Origin: Paenibacillus sp. 598K
GTDB lineage: Bacteria > Bacillota > Bacilli > Paenibacillales > Paenibacillaceae
Length of the DNA: 32,677 nucleotides
Direction: 5' to 3'
NCBI RefSeq assembly: GCF_003851045.1
Contig: NZ_BFBX01000095.1
Location: forward strand, 8,469 to 41,145
Both the position numbers and the translations under genes were made by a program. Of this stretch, positions 6,711 to 14,370 are shown in pieces. Under the pieces are notes generated by a model, which did no database searches, was not told the DNA's origin, and saw only the letters and a list, made by a program, of their open reading frames with translations. The first letter of the stretch is position 1; each line of letters starts with the position of its first letter.

Positions 6711-7377
6711 CGGTTGGCCTCCCTTCATTGGTCGTCATGAAACGAAGGACGAGCCTTGTCTCCGGGGGCGGCGGCGCGGCATCGCCATCTCCGGCCTGGA
6801 GGCGGACGAGATTCAAGCCTTGCAGCATGGCAAAGTAGGTCAAGGCAAGCTGGAGCGGGTCGGTCTGGACGAACTCGCCCAATCGCTGGCCCTCTGCGAT
6901 CAGGGGGACGAGGTGGCGGAAGGGCTCGCTCCGTCGCTGATGCAGCAGCGTTAGTGCTTGCTCGGGGATTCCGTCAGGAGCGACGGCTACCAGCAGATTG
7001 AAGCGCCAATGCTGCAAGGCCAGACTGTCCGGATTGAGATAGGCCTCCGTCAGCCAGGTGATCCGCTCGAGCGGCGAGCCCTCCATGCGAGCAGCCCAAG
7101 CGACCGAGTTGCCGGCTCCGTCGGCTGCCAGCGCAGCGATGTGGACGAACAGTTCTTCTTTGGAGCTGTAGTAGCGGTAGACATACCCTTGGCTGAATTC
7201 TGCGCTGGCGGCAATATCTTTTATTTTTGCAGCGGCATAGCCTTTTCGGGAGAAAACTTCGATCGCGTGCAGAATAATTTTTCGTCGGACGGGATCTCCG
7301 GCTGCCGTATCGAAGCTTTGGCTGAACTGTTGTAGCAGCAACAGGCTTTGGGGAGATGGCACAGGTCGCGTGTCCAT
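6691..7377 (-). CDS. TetR/AcrR-family regulator of the hydrolase operon
   Basis: The 228-residue regulator has an N-terminal DNA-binding domain at about residues 28-77: RRKIILHAIEVFSRKGYAAA, then the helix-turn-helix IKDIAASAEFSQGYVYRYYS with the SKEELF motif. The C-terminal domain has no ligand clue. It starts at ATG 7377, 9 nt after GAGAGGAG; an out-of-frame ATG at 7382 is a decoy. A perfect 20-bp palindrome sits between its -10 box and start codon, so it almost certainly represses itself and the overlapping hydrolase gene. Its binding may also affect the divergent leucine-rich-repeat gene about 160 bp away. Confidence 0.92.
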   Translation of the reverse strand: MDTRPVPSPQSLLLLQQFSQSFDTAAGDPVRRKIILHAIEVFSRKGYAAAKIKDIAASAEFSQGYVYRYYSSKEELFVHIAALAADGAGNSVAWAARMEGSPLERITWLTEAYLNPDSLALQHWRFNLLVAVAPDGIPEQALTLLHQRRSEPFRHLVPLIAEGQRLGEFVQTDPLQLALTYFAMLQGLNLVRLQAGDGDAAPPPPETRLVLRFMTTNEGRPTDERIQK

Positions 7378-7402
7378 TCCATCGGTCTCCTCTCACAATG
7401 TA

Positions 7403-7422
7403 ATGAATGAACGTTCATTCAT
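7403..7422 (-). promoter_or_regulatory. Perfect 20-bp TetR operator
   Basis: ATGAATGAAC followed by GTTCATTCAT is a perfect palindrome on both strands. The form TGAATGAA-CG-TTCATTCA is a well-known operator type for TetR proteins that regulate their own genes. It starts directly after the -10 box of the TetR gene. Confidence 0.85.
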
Positions 7423-7451
7423 ATAATACCATTAAAAGGACATTGGTGAAA
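7423..7451 (-). promoter_or_regulatory. Promoter of the tetR-hydrolase operon
   Basis: On the minus strand, TTTCAC (7451-7446) and TATTAT (7428-7423) are 17 bp apart. The operator palindrome abuts the -10 box, an arrangement expected to block promoter clearance when the repressor is bound. Confidence 0.6.
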
Positions 7452-7583
7452 GCCCCGCGCCAAATCGGACTCTGAAAACAGGGACGCAGTAGGATGAAAG
7501 ATCGTCGCTTCAAAGGTATGCTGGACCTAGAGGCAATAGGCAGGACAAGCTATGAAAGATTAAACGCAAGAGGAGGCACACGG

Positions 7584-8609
7584 ATGGGCGAGATATGGAC
7601 AGCTTCGATGAACGGCGTCCCTTGGACGCATCAGAAAATGGAGCAGGCGGTGGCGCAGCTGCGTCACCGGGCGACCGTCAGCTATGTGGCGGGCTCCGAC
7701 CACGAGGAGGACTTGCTGGAGCTTGACCGGCGCATATTGGCGCGGCGTCCGGATCTGATCTTGCAGGTGAGTATTCCGCAGGATCAGGAGGCGCTCGCGG
7801 AGCATTGCCTGGAGACGCTAGCTGGTCTCCAGCATGTGCGCGCGCTGCAGCTCCATCTGAGGCGGCGGTGCGATCTGAGCAGGTTGACGGCATTGAAGCG
7901 GCTGCGTTTCCTCGTGCTGCGAGCGGACAAGCCGCTTAATCTTGATTTTGTAGGCAGCTTCAAGCAACTGAGCTACTTGGCGCTCAGCGGCAAATGCGAC
8001 GATCTGACGCCAATCGGCGACTGTCTCCGGCTGACGACGCTGGTGCTGGGCGTGCCGGTAGAGCGGCTGGACGGGCTGGCCCGGCTGCCGCAGCTCGACT
8101 ATCTGGCGCTCGACAGCTGTCCGTTGCAGGCTCCCCTGACAGAGCTGGCGGGCACGAATGTGAGCATGCTCCGGCTGTCGTCAGTGCGCAATCTGACGGA
8201 GCTGCAGGGACTGGACGCGCTGGAGCAGCTCATCTCCCTCCAGCTGTCGCTGCCCAAGGTGGAGCGGCTGTGCGATTTTGCGGGACTGCGCAATCTCAGG
8301 CAGCTGGAGCTCGACTACATGAAGTCATTGCGGGATATCGAGGGTCTATGGAGGGCTCCGGCGCTGGAGACGTTGATGCTCAAGGATATCTCGGGGGCGA
8401 TCCCGCCTGCGGCATGGGCGGGACTGCTGCAGCTGGAGAGCCTGCGCCAGGTCGACTTCCGGTTCATGGGCGGCGCCAAGAGCCGGATCGCGGCGGTGCG
8501 TCAGCTGATGCAGGAAGCGGGCAAGTCGCATCTGGCGGTCGACAATATCCCGGAGGAGGAACGGGAGGGATCGATAGCGCTTGCTCATCTCGCCTCCATT
8601 TTGACCTAG
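7584..8609 (+). CDS. Leucine-rich-repeat-like cytosolic protein
   Basis: The 341-residue protein has no signal peptide or membrane segment. From about residue 95 to 300 it shows irregular LRR-type repeats of 20-24 residues: LKRLRFLVLRADKPLNLDF, FKQLSYLALSGKCDDLTPIG, LTTLVLGVPVERLDGLARL, LDYLALDSCPLQ, LRNLRQLELDYMKSLRDIEG and ALETLMLKDISG. These should stack into a protein-binding solenoid. The N-terminal 90 residues are not recognised. ATG 7584 follows AGAGGAGGCACACGG; the in-frame ATG at 7494 has a weaker site. It is divergent from the tetR-hydrolase operon and no clear promoter was found. Bacterial LRR proteins of this cytosolic kind have varied, mostly unknown partners. Confidence 0.75.
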   Translation: MGEIWTASMNGVPWTHQKMEQAVAQLRHRATVSYVAGSDHEEDLLELDRRILARRPDLILQVSIPQDQEALAEHCLETLAGLQHVRALQLHLRRRCDLSRLTALKRLRFLVLRADKPLNLDFVGSFKQLSYLALSGKCDDLTPIGDCLRLTTLVLGVPVERLDGLARLPQLDYLALDSCPLQAPLTELAGTNVSMLRLSSVRNLTELQGLDALEQLISLQLSLPKVERLCDFAGLRNLRQLELDYMKSLRDIEGLWRAPALETLMLKDISGAIPPAAWAGLLQLESLRQVDFRFMGGAKSRIAAVRQLMQEAGKSHLAVDNIPEEEREGSIALAHLASILT

Positions 8610-8749
8610 TCCTCCGTAACCGTCCGAGGGCCATATATCGGTGGATGGGGCAGACGTCTTGTGCGGAAGAGCCTATTCGAACGGGCCTTTAGTCCTTTCT
8701 TTTGGCGGGTGCTGTCGAATTTTCTAGTGCCGTTTTCCATTGTAAGCCT

Positions 8750-8755
8750 TATAAT
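8750..8755 (+). promoter_or_regulatory. Possible -10 box of the first chemoreceptor gene
   Basis: TATAAT at 8750-8755 lies 20 bp before the TTG start codon, which leaves a very short leader. The -35 region at 17 bp (GTGCCG) is poor, and no sigma-D type motif was found, so an activator or a wrong call is possible. Confidence 0.25.
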
Positions 8756-8775
8756 GGGAGCGGGGGGAGATTGAG

Positions 8776-10491
8776 TTGAGAAGTATGCTGGTGCGCATGG
8801 TATTGTTTTTCTCTGTTCTTATGATCGGTGCGGGGGCGATCGTCAGTTATGTCATCGCTCGCTCGTCGGAGGCGCTGGTGGTCGATTCGCTCGGAGAGCA
8901 GGCGCGGCGCATCGCCGAGAGCGCGGCTTCACGCATCGATCTGGGGCGGTACAAGGAGATTACGCCGGAGGCGGGAGCAGGCGCTTACTATACAGAGCTG
9001 CGCAGCCAGCTCAACGAGATCCGCGAGACGAACGGACTGCTGTATCTATACACGATGGCCAAGCGGGAGACGCCGCAGGGGCCGGAGTACTATTATGTCG
9101 TCGACGGCATGCCGGAGGGGACGACGGCCGAGGGCTTCTCGGAGCTGGGCACGATCGAGACGGAGCTGACCGACATGCACGGGGTGTTCGATACCGGCGA
9201 GGCGTATGTCGGCTCGCTGACTGACACCGAGGAGTATGGTCCGACAGTGACGACCTATGTGCCGATCATGGACGGCGGCACGATGATCGGCGTGGTCGGC
9301 GCCGACTTTGAGGCTGGCCGCGTCTATGAGTTGCTGCAGCATAATCGCAGTCGCAGCATCCTGATCACCGGCATCGTGCTGCTGGTGGCGATCATCGGCA
9401 TCACGCTGCTCGCCGGGCTGATCATCCGGCCGCTTAAGCGGCTGACCACGGCGATGGAGCGCGTGCAGAGCGGCGACCTGACAGCGACGCTGCCAGTGAA
9501 GGGACGGGATGAGGTGGCACTCGTCACGAGCGGATTTAACCAGATGGTCGCCGACCTGCGGCGGATGATCGCGAGCATCCAGTCGGGCGCGGCGCTGATG
9601 GGCGAGTCCTCGGCGCTCCTGACCGATCGGATGGCCTCCTCCTCCGCGGCGGGCGAGCGGATCGCCGCGCGCGCCGACGAGATGAGCCGATCCGCCGAGC
9701 AGCAGCGCGTCGCCGCATCGGAGGCAGCGCGAGCGATGGAGGAGGTCGGCGCGGGGATCCACCGGGTCGCCGAGTCGTCCTCGGTCGTCGCGGATGCCTC
9801 GCAATCGGCGAGCGAGGCTGCGCAACAGGGACAGACAGTCATCACCGAGGCGGTCCGTCAGGTCGAGGTGATCCGGCAGACCTCGCGCTCGGTCGATGCC
9901 GATGTGAGCGCGCTGGCCCAAGGCTCGGAGGAGATCGGCCAGATCATCGGCAGCATCCGGGGCATCGCCAAGCAGACGCATATCCTGGCGCTTAATGCAG
10001 CGATCGAAGCCTCGCGCGCGGGGGAGCACGGCCGCGGCTTCAGCGTCGTCGCCGAGGAGATCCGCAAGCTGGCGGGCGAGGCCGGCGACTCGGCTGAGCG
10101 TGTCGATCAACTGGTCGGCCATATGCAGTCGGGCACACGCCAGCTGACCGAGACGTTCGGAGCGGAGCAGCTCGCTGTCGAGCACGGCATCCGCGAGATC
10201 CTGTCCGCCCACGAGACGTTCAGTCAGATCCTCATCCATGTACAGCAGGTCGCGGAGCAGATCCAGGGCGTCTCCGCCTCGGCGGAGGAGATGGCTGCGG
10301 CGGCCCAGGAGGCGACGGCGGCCTCCGACGAGATCGCCCGCATGACGAGTCGGACGGCAGAGGAGAGCGTGGCGGTCCAGAGCGACTCTCGCGAGCAGAG
10401 CGAGGCCATCTCCGGCATCCGCCGATCGGCAGATGCGATGGGCGAGACGTCCCGGCAGCTCGACGAGCTCGTCGAGCGGTTCCGGACGTGA
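8776..10491 (+). CDS. Methyl-accepting chemotaxis protein with Cache-like sensor
   Basis: The 571-residue transmembrane chemoreceptor has membrane segments at about residues 5-25 and 195-217. The extracellular part (about 28-192) looks like a single Cache-type ligand domain, with NGLLYLYTMAKRE, YYYVVDGMPE, TVTTYVPIMD and GVVGADFEA. HAMP follows at about 218-268 (IIRPLKRLTTAMERVQSGDL). The cytoplasmic signalling hairpin has the conserved tip around AKQTHILALNAAIEASRAGE and RGFSVVAEEIRKLAGEAGDS. The start is TTG 8776, 5-6 nt after GGGGAGA; the in-frame ATG at 8785 is too far from it. The gene is separate from the che operon at 12369 but likely feeds the same kinase, since no other CheA is in the window. 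The chain is strongly Ala/Ser/Glu-rich, as expected for this helical bundle. Confidence 0.93.
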   Translation: MRSMLVRMVLFFSVLMIGAGAIVSYVIARSSEALVVDSLGEQARRIAESAASRIDLGRYKEITPEAGAGAYYTELRSQLNEIRETNGLLYLYTMAKRETPQGPEYYYVVDGMPEGTTAEGFSELGTIETELTDMHGVFDTGEAYVGSLTDTEEYGPTVTTYVPIMDGGTMIGVVGADFEAGRVYELLQHNRSRSILITGIVLLVAIIGITLLAGLIIRPLKRLTTAMERVQSGDLTATLPVKGRDEVALVTSGFNQMVADLRRMIASIQSGAALMGESSALLTDRMASSSAAGERIAARADEMSRSAEQQRVAASEAARAMEEVGAGIHRVAESSSVVADASQSASEAAQQGQTVITEAVRQVEVIRQTSRSVDADVSALAQGSEEIGQIIGSIRGIAKQTHILALNAAIEASRAGEHGRGFSVVAEEIRKLAGEAGDSAERVDQLVGHMQSGTRQLTETFGAEQLAVEHGIREILSAHETFSQILIHVQQVAEQIQGVSASAEEMAAAAQEATAASDEIARMTSRTAEESVAVQSDSREQSEAISGIRRSADAMGETSRQLDELVERFRT

Positions 10492-10589
10492 GTTGTCCGA
10501 CGAGGCCGCGTCCATGCTGGTTGCCCAATATGGGGACGTAAGGGAATAGGTTTTCGTCGATTCCATTTTGACTTAAGCGAGGGTGGTCT

Positions 10590-11612
10590 ATGGCATCTAT
10601 CGTAGACGTGGCCAAGCGCGCAGGCGTATCGATCGCCACCGTATCCAAGGTTATCAACAACTATCCCAGTATCAGTCGCAAGACGCGGCTCAAGGTGGCG
10701 GCCGCTATCGAAGAGCTTAATTATTTGCCCAATATGGCGGCGCGCGGACTGGTCGCGAAGCGCTCTCGGCTGATCGGGGTATTCCTGTCCAATCTGTTCA
10801 CCAACCCGTTCATCACCGAGCTGCTCGCAGGCATAGAGGAGAGGCTCCGCCACAGCGGGTACGATCTCGTCTTCCTCTCGATGAAGCCGAACGATCATCA
10901 TTACTCGATGCTTAGCCACACCCGCAGCCGCGATGTCGAGGGTCTGATCATCATCGGGATCGAGCGGGATCTGCCGGAGCTGCAGCCGTTGCTGCGGGCT
11001 GAGATCCCTTCGGTCTATATCGATACCGATATTGTCGGCAAGCGCGCCGGCTATATCACTGCCGATAGCGCTCGAGGGATCCTGCTTGGGGTGGCGCATC
11101 TGCAGCGGCTGGGGCACCGACGGATCGCCTTTATCACCGGCGAGCTGAACAATATCGTCGGCCGCTCGCGGTTCGAAGGCTATCAGCAAGGACTGCGGGC
11201 GTTCGGACTGCCGTACATCTCCAGCTACATCGTCTACGGCAACTATGACCGCGCAGAGGCGGAGGCGGCGATGGCAGGCATGCTCGAGCTGCAGGAGCCT
11301 CCGACGGGCGTCATCTGCACCTCGGATCTGATGGCTGTCGGCGCGATTGCCGCTATCGAGGCGTCCGGCAGGCGGGTGCCCGACGACGTGTCCGTCATCG
11401 GATTCGACAACACGCACGTCGCCGAGATGAGTCGTCCGAGACTGACGACGGTGAACCAGAATCTGCGGCAGATCGGGGCCAAGGCGTTGAGTCACTTGAT
11501 CGGCATCATCCAGGATCCGAGCTATGCGCCGCCGGTCGCGATCGAGCCTGTCGAGCTGATCGTGCGCGATTCGACTGCGCGCTGCAGGGCGTTGGAGCAA
11601 TCGGGAGCCTGA
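10590..11612 (+). CDS. LacI-family transcriptional regulator
   Basis: The 340-residue regulator starts with a LacI helix-turn-helix at residues 3-22 (IVDVAKRAGVSIATVSKVIN) and a hinge helix (LPNMAARGLVAKRS). A periplasmic-binding-protein-like effector domain spans residues 60-330, with RLIGVFLSNLFTNPFITELL, HRRIAFITG, GVICTSDLMAVGAI, VPDDVSVIGFDN and PRLTTVNQNLRQIG. Members bind sugars or nucleosides and usually repress carbon-use genes. ATG 10590 follows GAGGGTGGTCT. No sugar gene lies directly beside it. The nearest carbohydrate operon is 7 kb downstream, so its target cannot be assigned from context. The gene ends at a strong terminator. Confidence 0.93.
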   Translation: MASIVDVAKRAGVSIATVSKVINNYPSISRKTRLKVAAAIEELNYLPNMAARGLVAKRSRLIGVFLSNLFTNPFITELLAGIEERLRHSGYDLVFLSMKPNDHHYSMLSHTRSRDVEGLIIIGIERDLPELQPLLRAEIPSVYIDTDIVGKRAGYITADSARGILLGVAHLQRLGHRRIAFITGELNNIVGRSRFEGYQQGLRAFGLPYISSYIVYGNYDRAEAEAAMAGMLELQEPPTGVICTSDLMAVGAIAAIEASGRRVPDDVSVIGFDNTHVAEMSRPRLTTVNQNLRQIGAKALSHLIGIIQDPSYAPPVAIEPVELIVRDSTARCRALEQSGA

Positions 11613-11668
11613 CGGCTTCGAATCGCCATATCTACACACTGAAGGCATATACAAGTCGGGGATTTTTC

Positions 11669-11696
11669 GGGACTGTCGCGATGACAGTCCCTTTTT
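11669..11696 (+). terminator. Intrinsic terminator after the LacI-type gene
   Basis: A perfect 9-bp stem, GGGACTGTC/GACAGTCCC, has a 5-nt loop and is followed by TTTTT. It lies 57 bp past the stop codon and separates the plus-strand unit from the convergent XRE gene. Confidence 0.92.
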
Positions 11697-11806
11697 GTGA
11701 TGAAGCTGACGTTATCAAGCCTATACTTGATAGCGCCTCGGAGACGCTGGGCGTCCCCGGCGATGCCAGACGACGTCGGCAGTCTGGAGCATGTCCGGGA
11801 GGACAG

Positions 11807-12163
11807 CTAATCTTCGCCGATATACGACTTGATGCGGCGCGCCACTTGCATCAGCAACGCCGCGTCAGCAGCGGACAACGAATGCAGGAGAGCAGCCAAC
11901 TGGTAGGTGGCTGGAGAGGGAAAAGCGGAGTCGGCGTCCTGCCGTGGCTGACCCGGCTGCTTGCCCAGCAGCAACCAGTCCAAGGACACGTTGAATTGCT
12001 CTGCAATTGAGATAAGCGCTTTGGTGCCGGGGGTCGACGAGCGCTTCTCGCTTTCCCAGTCGCCGACGTTGCCGGGCGAGACATGGATTCGGGCAGAGAA
12101 TTCAGCCATCGTTAACCCGTTCACCTGTCGGAGCTGCTTCAGCCGTTGCTTGATTCCGATCAA
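11807..12163 (-). CDS. XRE-family (Cro/CI-type) helix-turn-helix regulator
   Basis: The 118-residue DNA-binding protein has an HTH_3 domain at residues 4-63: IKQRLKQLRQVNGLTMAEFS, IHVSPGNVGDWES and ALISIAEQFNVSLDWLLLGK. The DWLL(L)G ending is typical of one-domain bacillar XRE regulators. A short helical C-terminal part (residues 80-118) may be for dimerisation. The start codon is TTG at 12163, 9 nt after TAGGAG. The gene is divergent from the che operon, about 205 bp from cheA, and palindromes lie in the gap, so it is a good candidate regulator of cheA-cheW-mcp-cheR-cheB. That regulatory link is inference from position. Confidence 0.9.
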   Translation of the reverse strand: MIGIKQRLKQLRQVNGLTMAEFSARIHVSPGNVGDWESEKRSSTPGTKALISIAEQFNVSLDWLLLGKQPGQPRQDADSAFPSPATYQLAALLHSLSAADAALLMQVARRIKSYIGED

Positions 12164-12204
12164 TTGCTTTCACTCCTATTATTTGATTAGGCACATAGTC
12201 CCAA

Positions 12205-12219
12205 TTTCACATGTCGAAA
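12205..12219. promoter_or_regulatory. Imperfect palindrome in front of the XRE gene
   Basis: TTTC-ACATGT-GAAA symmetry is nearly complete, with a one-base offset (sequence TTTCACATGTCGAAA). It lies about 42 bp upstream of the XRE start codon and is a candidate autoregulatory site. A separate 8-bp palindrome, TTACGTAA, occurs at 12231-12238. Confidence 0.35.
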
Positions 12220-12244
12220 AGTCACGTTTTTTACGTAATAATTG

Positions 12245-12273
12245 TTGATATTGATCGTAATTACGATTATAAT
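12245..12273 (+). promoter_or_regulatory. Promoter of the che operon with a palindrome filling its spacer
   Basis: TTGATA (12245-12250) and TATAAT (12268-12273) are 17 bp apart, a near-consensus sigma-A promoter about 95 bp before cheA. The spacer contains a perfect 14-bp palindrome, ATCGTAATTACGAT, at 12254-12267. Its core CGTAATTACG resembles the TTACGTAA site at 12231. A protein bound there would cover the promoter, so repression is expected. The divergent XRE protein is the obvious candidate. Confidence 0.75.
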
Positions 12274-12329
12274 GTCGGAAACAGGTTAAATTTTCCTATT
12301 CTTGAACAGAGGTTCATGTTTCATAAACC

Positions 12330-12345
12330 AGCTTCCCAGGAAGCT
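12330..12345 (+). other. Small hairpin in the cheA leader
   Basis: AGCTTC and GAAGCT pair around a CCAG loop, ending about 8 nt before the AAAGGAGGG ribosome binding site of cheA. It leaves the ribosome binding site free and may only stabilise the leader. Confidence 0.35.
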
Positions 12346-12368
12346 CTCTTGAAAGGAGGGAATTAGCA

Positions 12369-14357
12369 ATGTCAGGTACACTGTCCGATGATCCCATATT
12401 GGAGATGTATCTGTTTGAATCTTCGCAACTTATCGAGCAGCTCGAAGCGATCTTCCTATGCTGCGAGACGAGCAAAAGCTTCAGCAGCGAAGCGGTAGCG
12501 GATATATTCCGCAACATGCACACGATCAAAGGCTCCGCCGCGATGATGTCGTATATGAGCATCTCGGAGGTTGCCCATGTGATCGAAGATCTGTTCTACC
12601 GCATCCGCGAGGACGGCTCCGTCCCCCGCGACTTCGATGCGCTGTTCGAGCTGATCTGGGACGGCCTCGACTTCATCAAGGTGGAGACGCACAAGATTCG
12701 CAACGGTCACTCCCCGGATGGCGATGCCTCCGGCATCGTCCAGGCGGTAGGGGATTATCTCGCCCACGCCTCCACCGTAGATGCTCCACCGTTCGCCTAC
12801 GAAGCTGTCGTGCACTTTACGGCGGACTGTCTGATGGAGAATGTGCGAGCCTATGCGTTGGTGCATCAGCTAGGCGAATGGGCGGAGGTGATCAGCTACG
12901 AGCCGGAGGACATCGCTACCAACGAGAGCAGCGCAGAGCGCATCCGCGAGAGCGGCTTCCGGATCGTCTTGCGCAGCGGCAAGACCGAGGAGCAGCTCGC
13001 GCAATGGATCAAGAGCACCGCATACGTGGAGCGGCTGACGCTCACGCCCTCCAGCGAGTCGATCGAGCCGCTGCCCGAGGCAGAGGCGCAGGTCGATGAG
13101 AGCGGGCTTAAGGATCATCCGATGGTTGGCCGCGACCTGGCGCCTGCCTCGATGATCAGCGTCCACGTCGACAAGCTGGACAAGCTGATGGACCTCGTCG
13201 GCGAGATGGTGATCGCCGAAGCGATGGTAACGCAGCATGATGCGCTGAGGGGCGTCGTCTCCGATGCGTTCCACAAGTCGGCGGGCCATCTGCGCAAGAT
13301 TACTGGCGAGTTGCAGGATATCGTCATGTCGATTCGTATGGTTCCACTGACCACCACCTTTCATAAGATGCATCGGGTCATCCGCGATATGAGCAAGAAG
13401 CTGAACAAAGAAGTCGACATCCATATCCATGGCGAAGAAACGGAAGTCGACAAAAATATTATCGAGCAAATCTCCGACCCGCTCATGCACCTGGTCCGCA
13501 ATGCTGTCGATCATGGCCTGGAGGCGCCGGAGGCGAGGATCGCCGCCGGCAAGTCAAGTCACGGCTCGGTGACGCTCGAAGCCCGCAATGCCGGCAGCGA
13601 TGTGCTGATCATCGTCAAGGATGACGGCGCTGGACTGAACAGGGACAAGATCCTGCGACGGGCGCTGGAGCAGGGGCTCATCTCGGAGGTCGACACGGAG
13701 CTGAGCGACAAGGAGATCTACAACCTGATCCTCTTGCCCGGCTTCTCCACCAAGGACGATGTGACGCAGTACAGCGGCCGGGGCGTAGGCATGGATGTCG
13801 CGTATCGCAATATCGAGCAGGTCGGCGGCGCTATCCTGGTCGAGAGCGTCCCGGGTCAAGGCACCGCTATCTCGCTGAAGATCCCGCTGACGCTGGCCAT
13901 CATCGATGGCATGAACATTAAGGTGGGCGGCTCTTACTACACATTGCCTATCACCTCCATCCAGGAGTCGTTTAAGCCCCGGGCCCAGGATCTGCTGCGG
14001 GATCCCGACGGCAACGAGATGATCATGGTGCGCGGCGAATGCTATCCGATCCTCCGGCTCCAGGAGCGGTTGGGAGCAGGAAGCAGCAGGGCCGACATCT
14101 CCGAAGGCGTGCTCGTCATGATCCATCAGGATGGCCGCAAGCTGTGCGTGCTGGTCGACGAGCTGCTGGGCCAGCAACAGGTCGTCGTCAAGACGCTGCC
14201 CCCGTATATCAAGCGCATCCGGCCGATCAAAGAGCTGGCAGGCTGCACGCTGCTCGGCGATGGCAATATCAGTCTGATCCTGGATGCGGCGGTGCTGATC
14301 GGCGGCGTCTCGGGCAGAGGTTCAGCGTCGTTATCAGCCATGTCCCTAATTCACTAA
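12369..14357 (+). CDS. cheA: Chemotaxis histidine kinase CheA
   Basis: This 662-residue kinase autophosphorylates and passes phosphate to response regulators under control of chemoreceptors and CheW. The HPt (P1) domain covers residues 1-115, with phospho-acceptor His51 in NMHTIKGSAAMM. A ferredoxin-like P2 response-regulator-binding domain is probable at about 138-228. The dimerisation helices start near residue 262 (VDKLDKLMDLVGEMVIAEAM). The ATPase domain has the N box LVRNAVDHGLE near 374, DDGAGLN near 418 and GRGVGMDV near 470. The CheW-like P5 domain runs from about 515 to 650. The length is normal and all catalytic motifs are present. The ATG follows AAAGGAGGGAATTAGCA. It is the first gene of the operon, 13 bp before cheW. 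Confidence 0.97.
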   Translation: MSGTLSDDPILEMYLFESSQLIEQLEAIFLCCETSKSFSSEAVADIFRNMHTIKGSAAMMSYMSISEVAHVIEDLFYRIREDGSVPRDFDALFELIWDGLDFIKVETHKIRNGHSPDGDASGIVQAVGDYLAHASTVDAPPFAYEAVVHFTADCLMENVRAYALVHQLGEWAEVISYEPEDIATNESSAERIRESGFRIVLRSGKTEEQLAQWIKSTAYVERLTLTPSSESIEPLPEAEAQVDESGLKDHPMVGRDLAPASMISVHVDKLDKLMDLVGEMVIAEAMVTQHDALRGVVSDAFHKSAGHLRKITGELQDIVMSIRMVPLTTTFHKMHRVIRDMSKKLNKEVDIHIHGEETEVDKNIIEQISDPLMHLVRNAVDHGLEAPEARIAAGKSSHGSVTLEARNAGSDVLIIVKDDGAGLNRDKILRRALEQGLISEVDTELSDKEIYNLILLPGFSTKDDVTQYSGRGVGMDVAYRNIEQVGGAILVESVPGQGTAISLKIPLTLAIIDGMNIKVGGSYYTLPITSIQESFKPRAQDLLRDPDGNEMIMVRGECYPILRLQERLGAGSSRADISEGVLVMIHQDGRKLCVLVDELLGQQQVVVKTLPPYIKRIRPIKELAGCTLLGDGNISLILDAAVLIGGVSGRGSASLSAMSLIH

Positions 14358-14370
14358 AGGAGCTGTAGCC

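Noticed and set aside
8690..8775. Sigma-D (motility) promoter before the chemoreceptor at 8776
   Set aside because: No TAAA-N15-GCCGATAT-like sequence is present; only an isolated TATAAT is seen.
9046..10566. Long minus-strand open frame (506 codons) opposite the first chemoreceptor
   Set aside because: It mirrors the codon bias of the real plus-strand gene, has no ribosome binding site and encodes an Arg/Asp/His-rich chain without domains. The same holds for frames at 10224-11654, 14865-16049, 17416-18546 and 21214-22458 (minus).
10590..11612. LacI-type protein as regulator of the sugar operon at 18871
   Set aside because: It is 7 kb away behind a terminator and separated by the che operon; the sugar operon carries its own AraC-type regulator. 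No shared operator was found.
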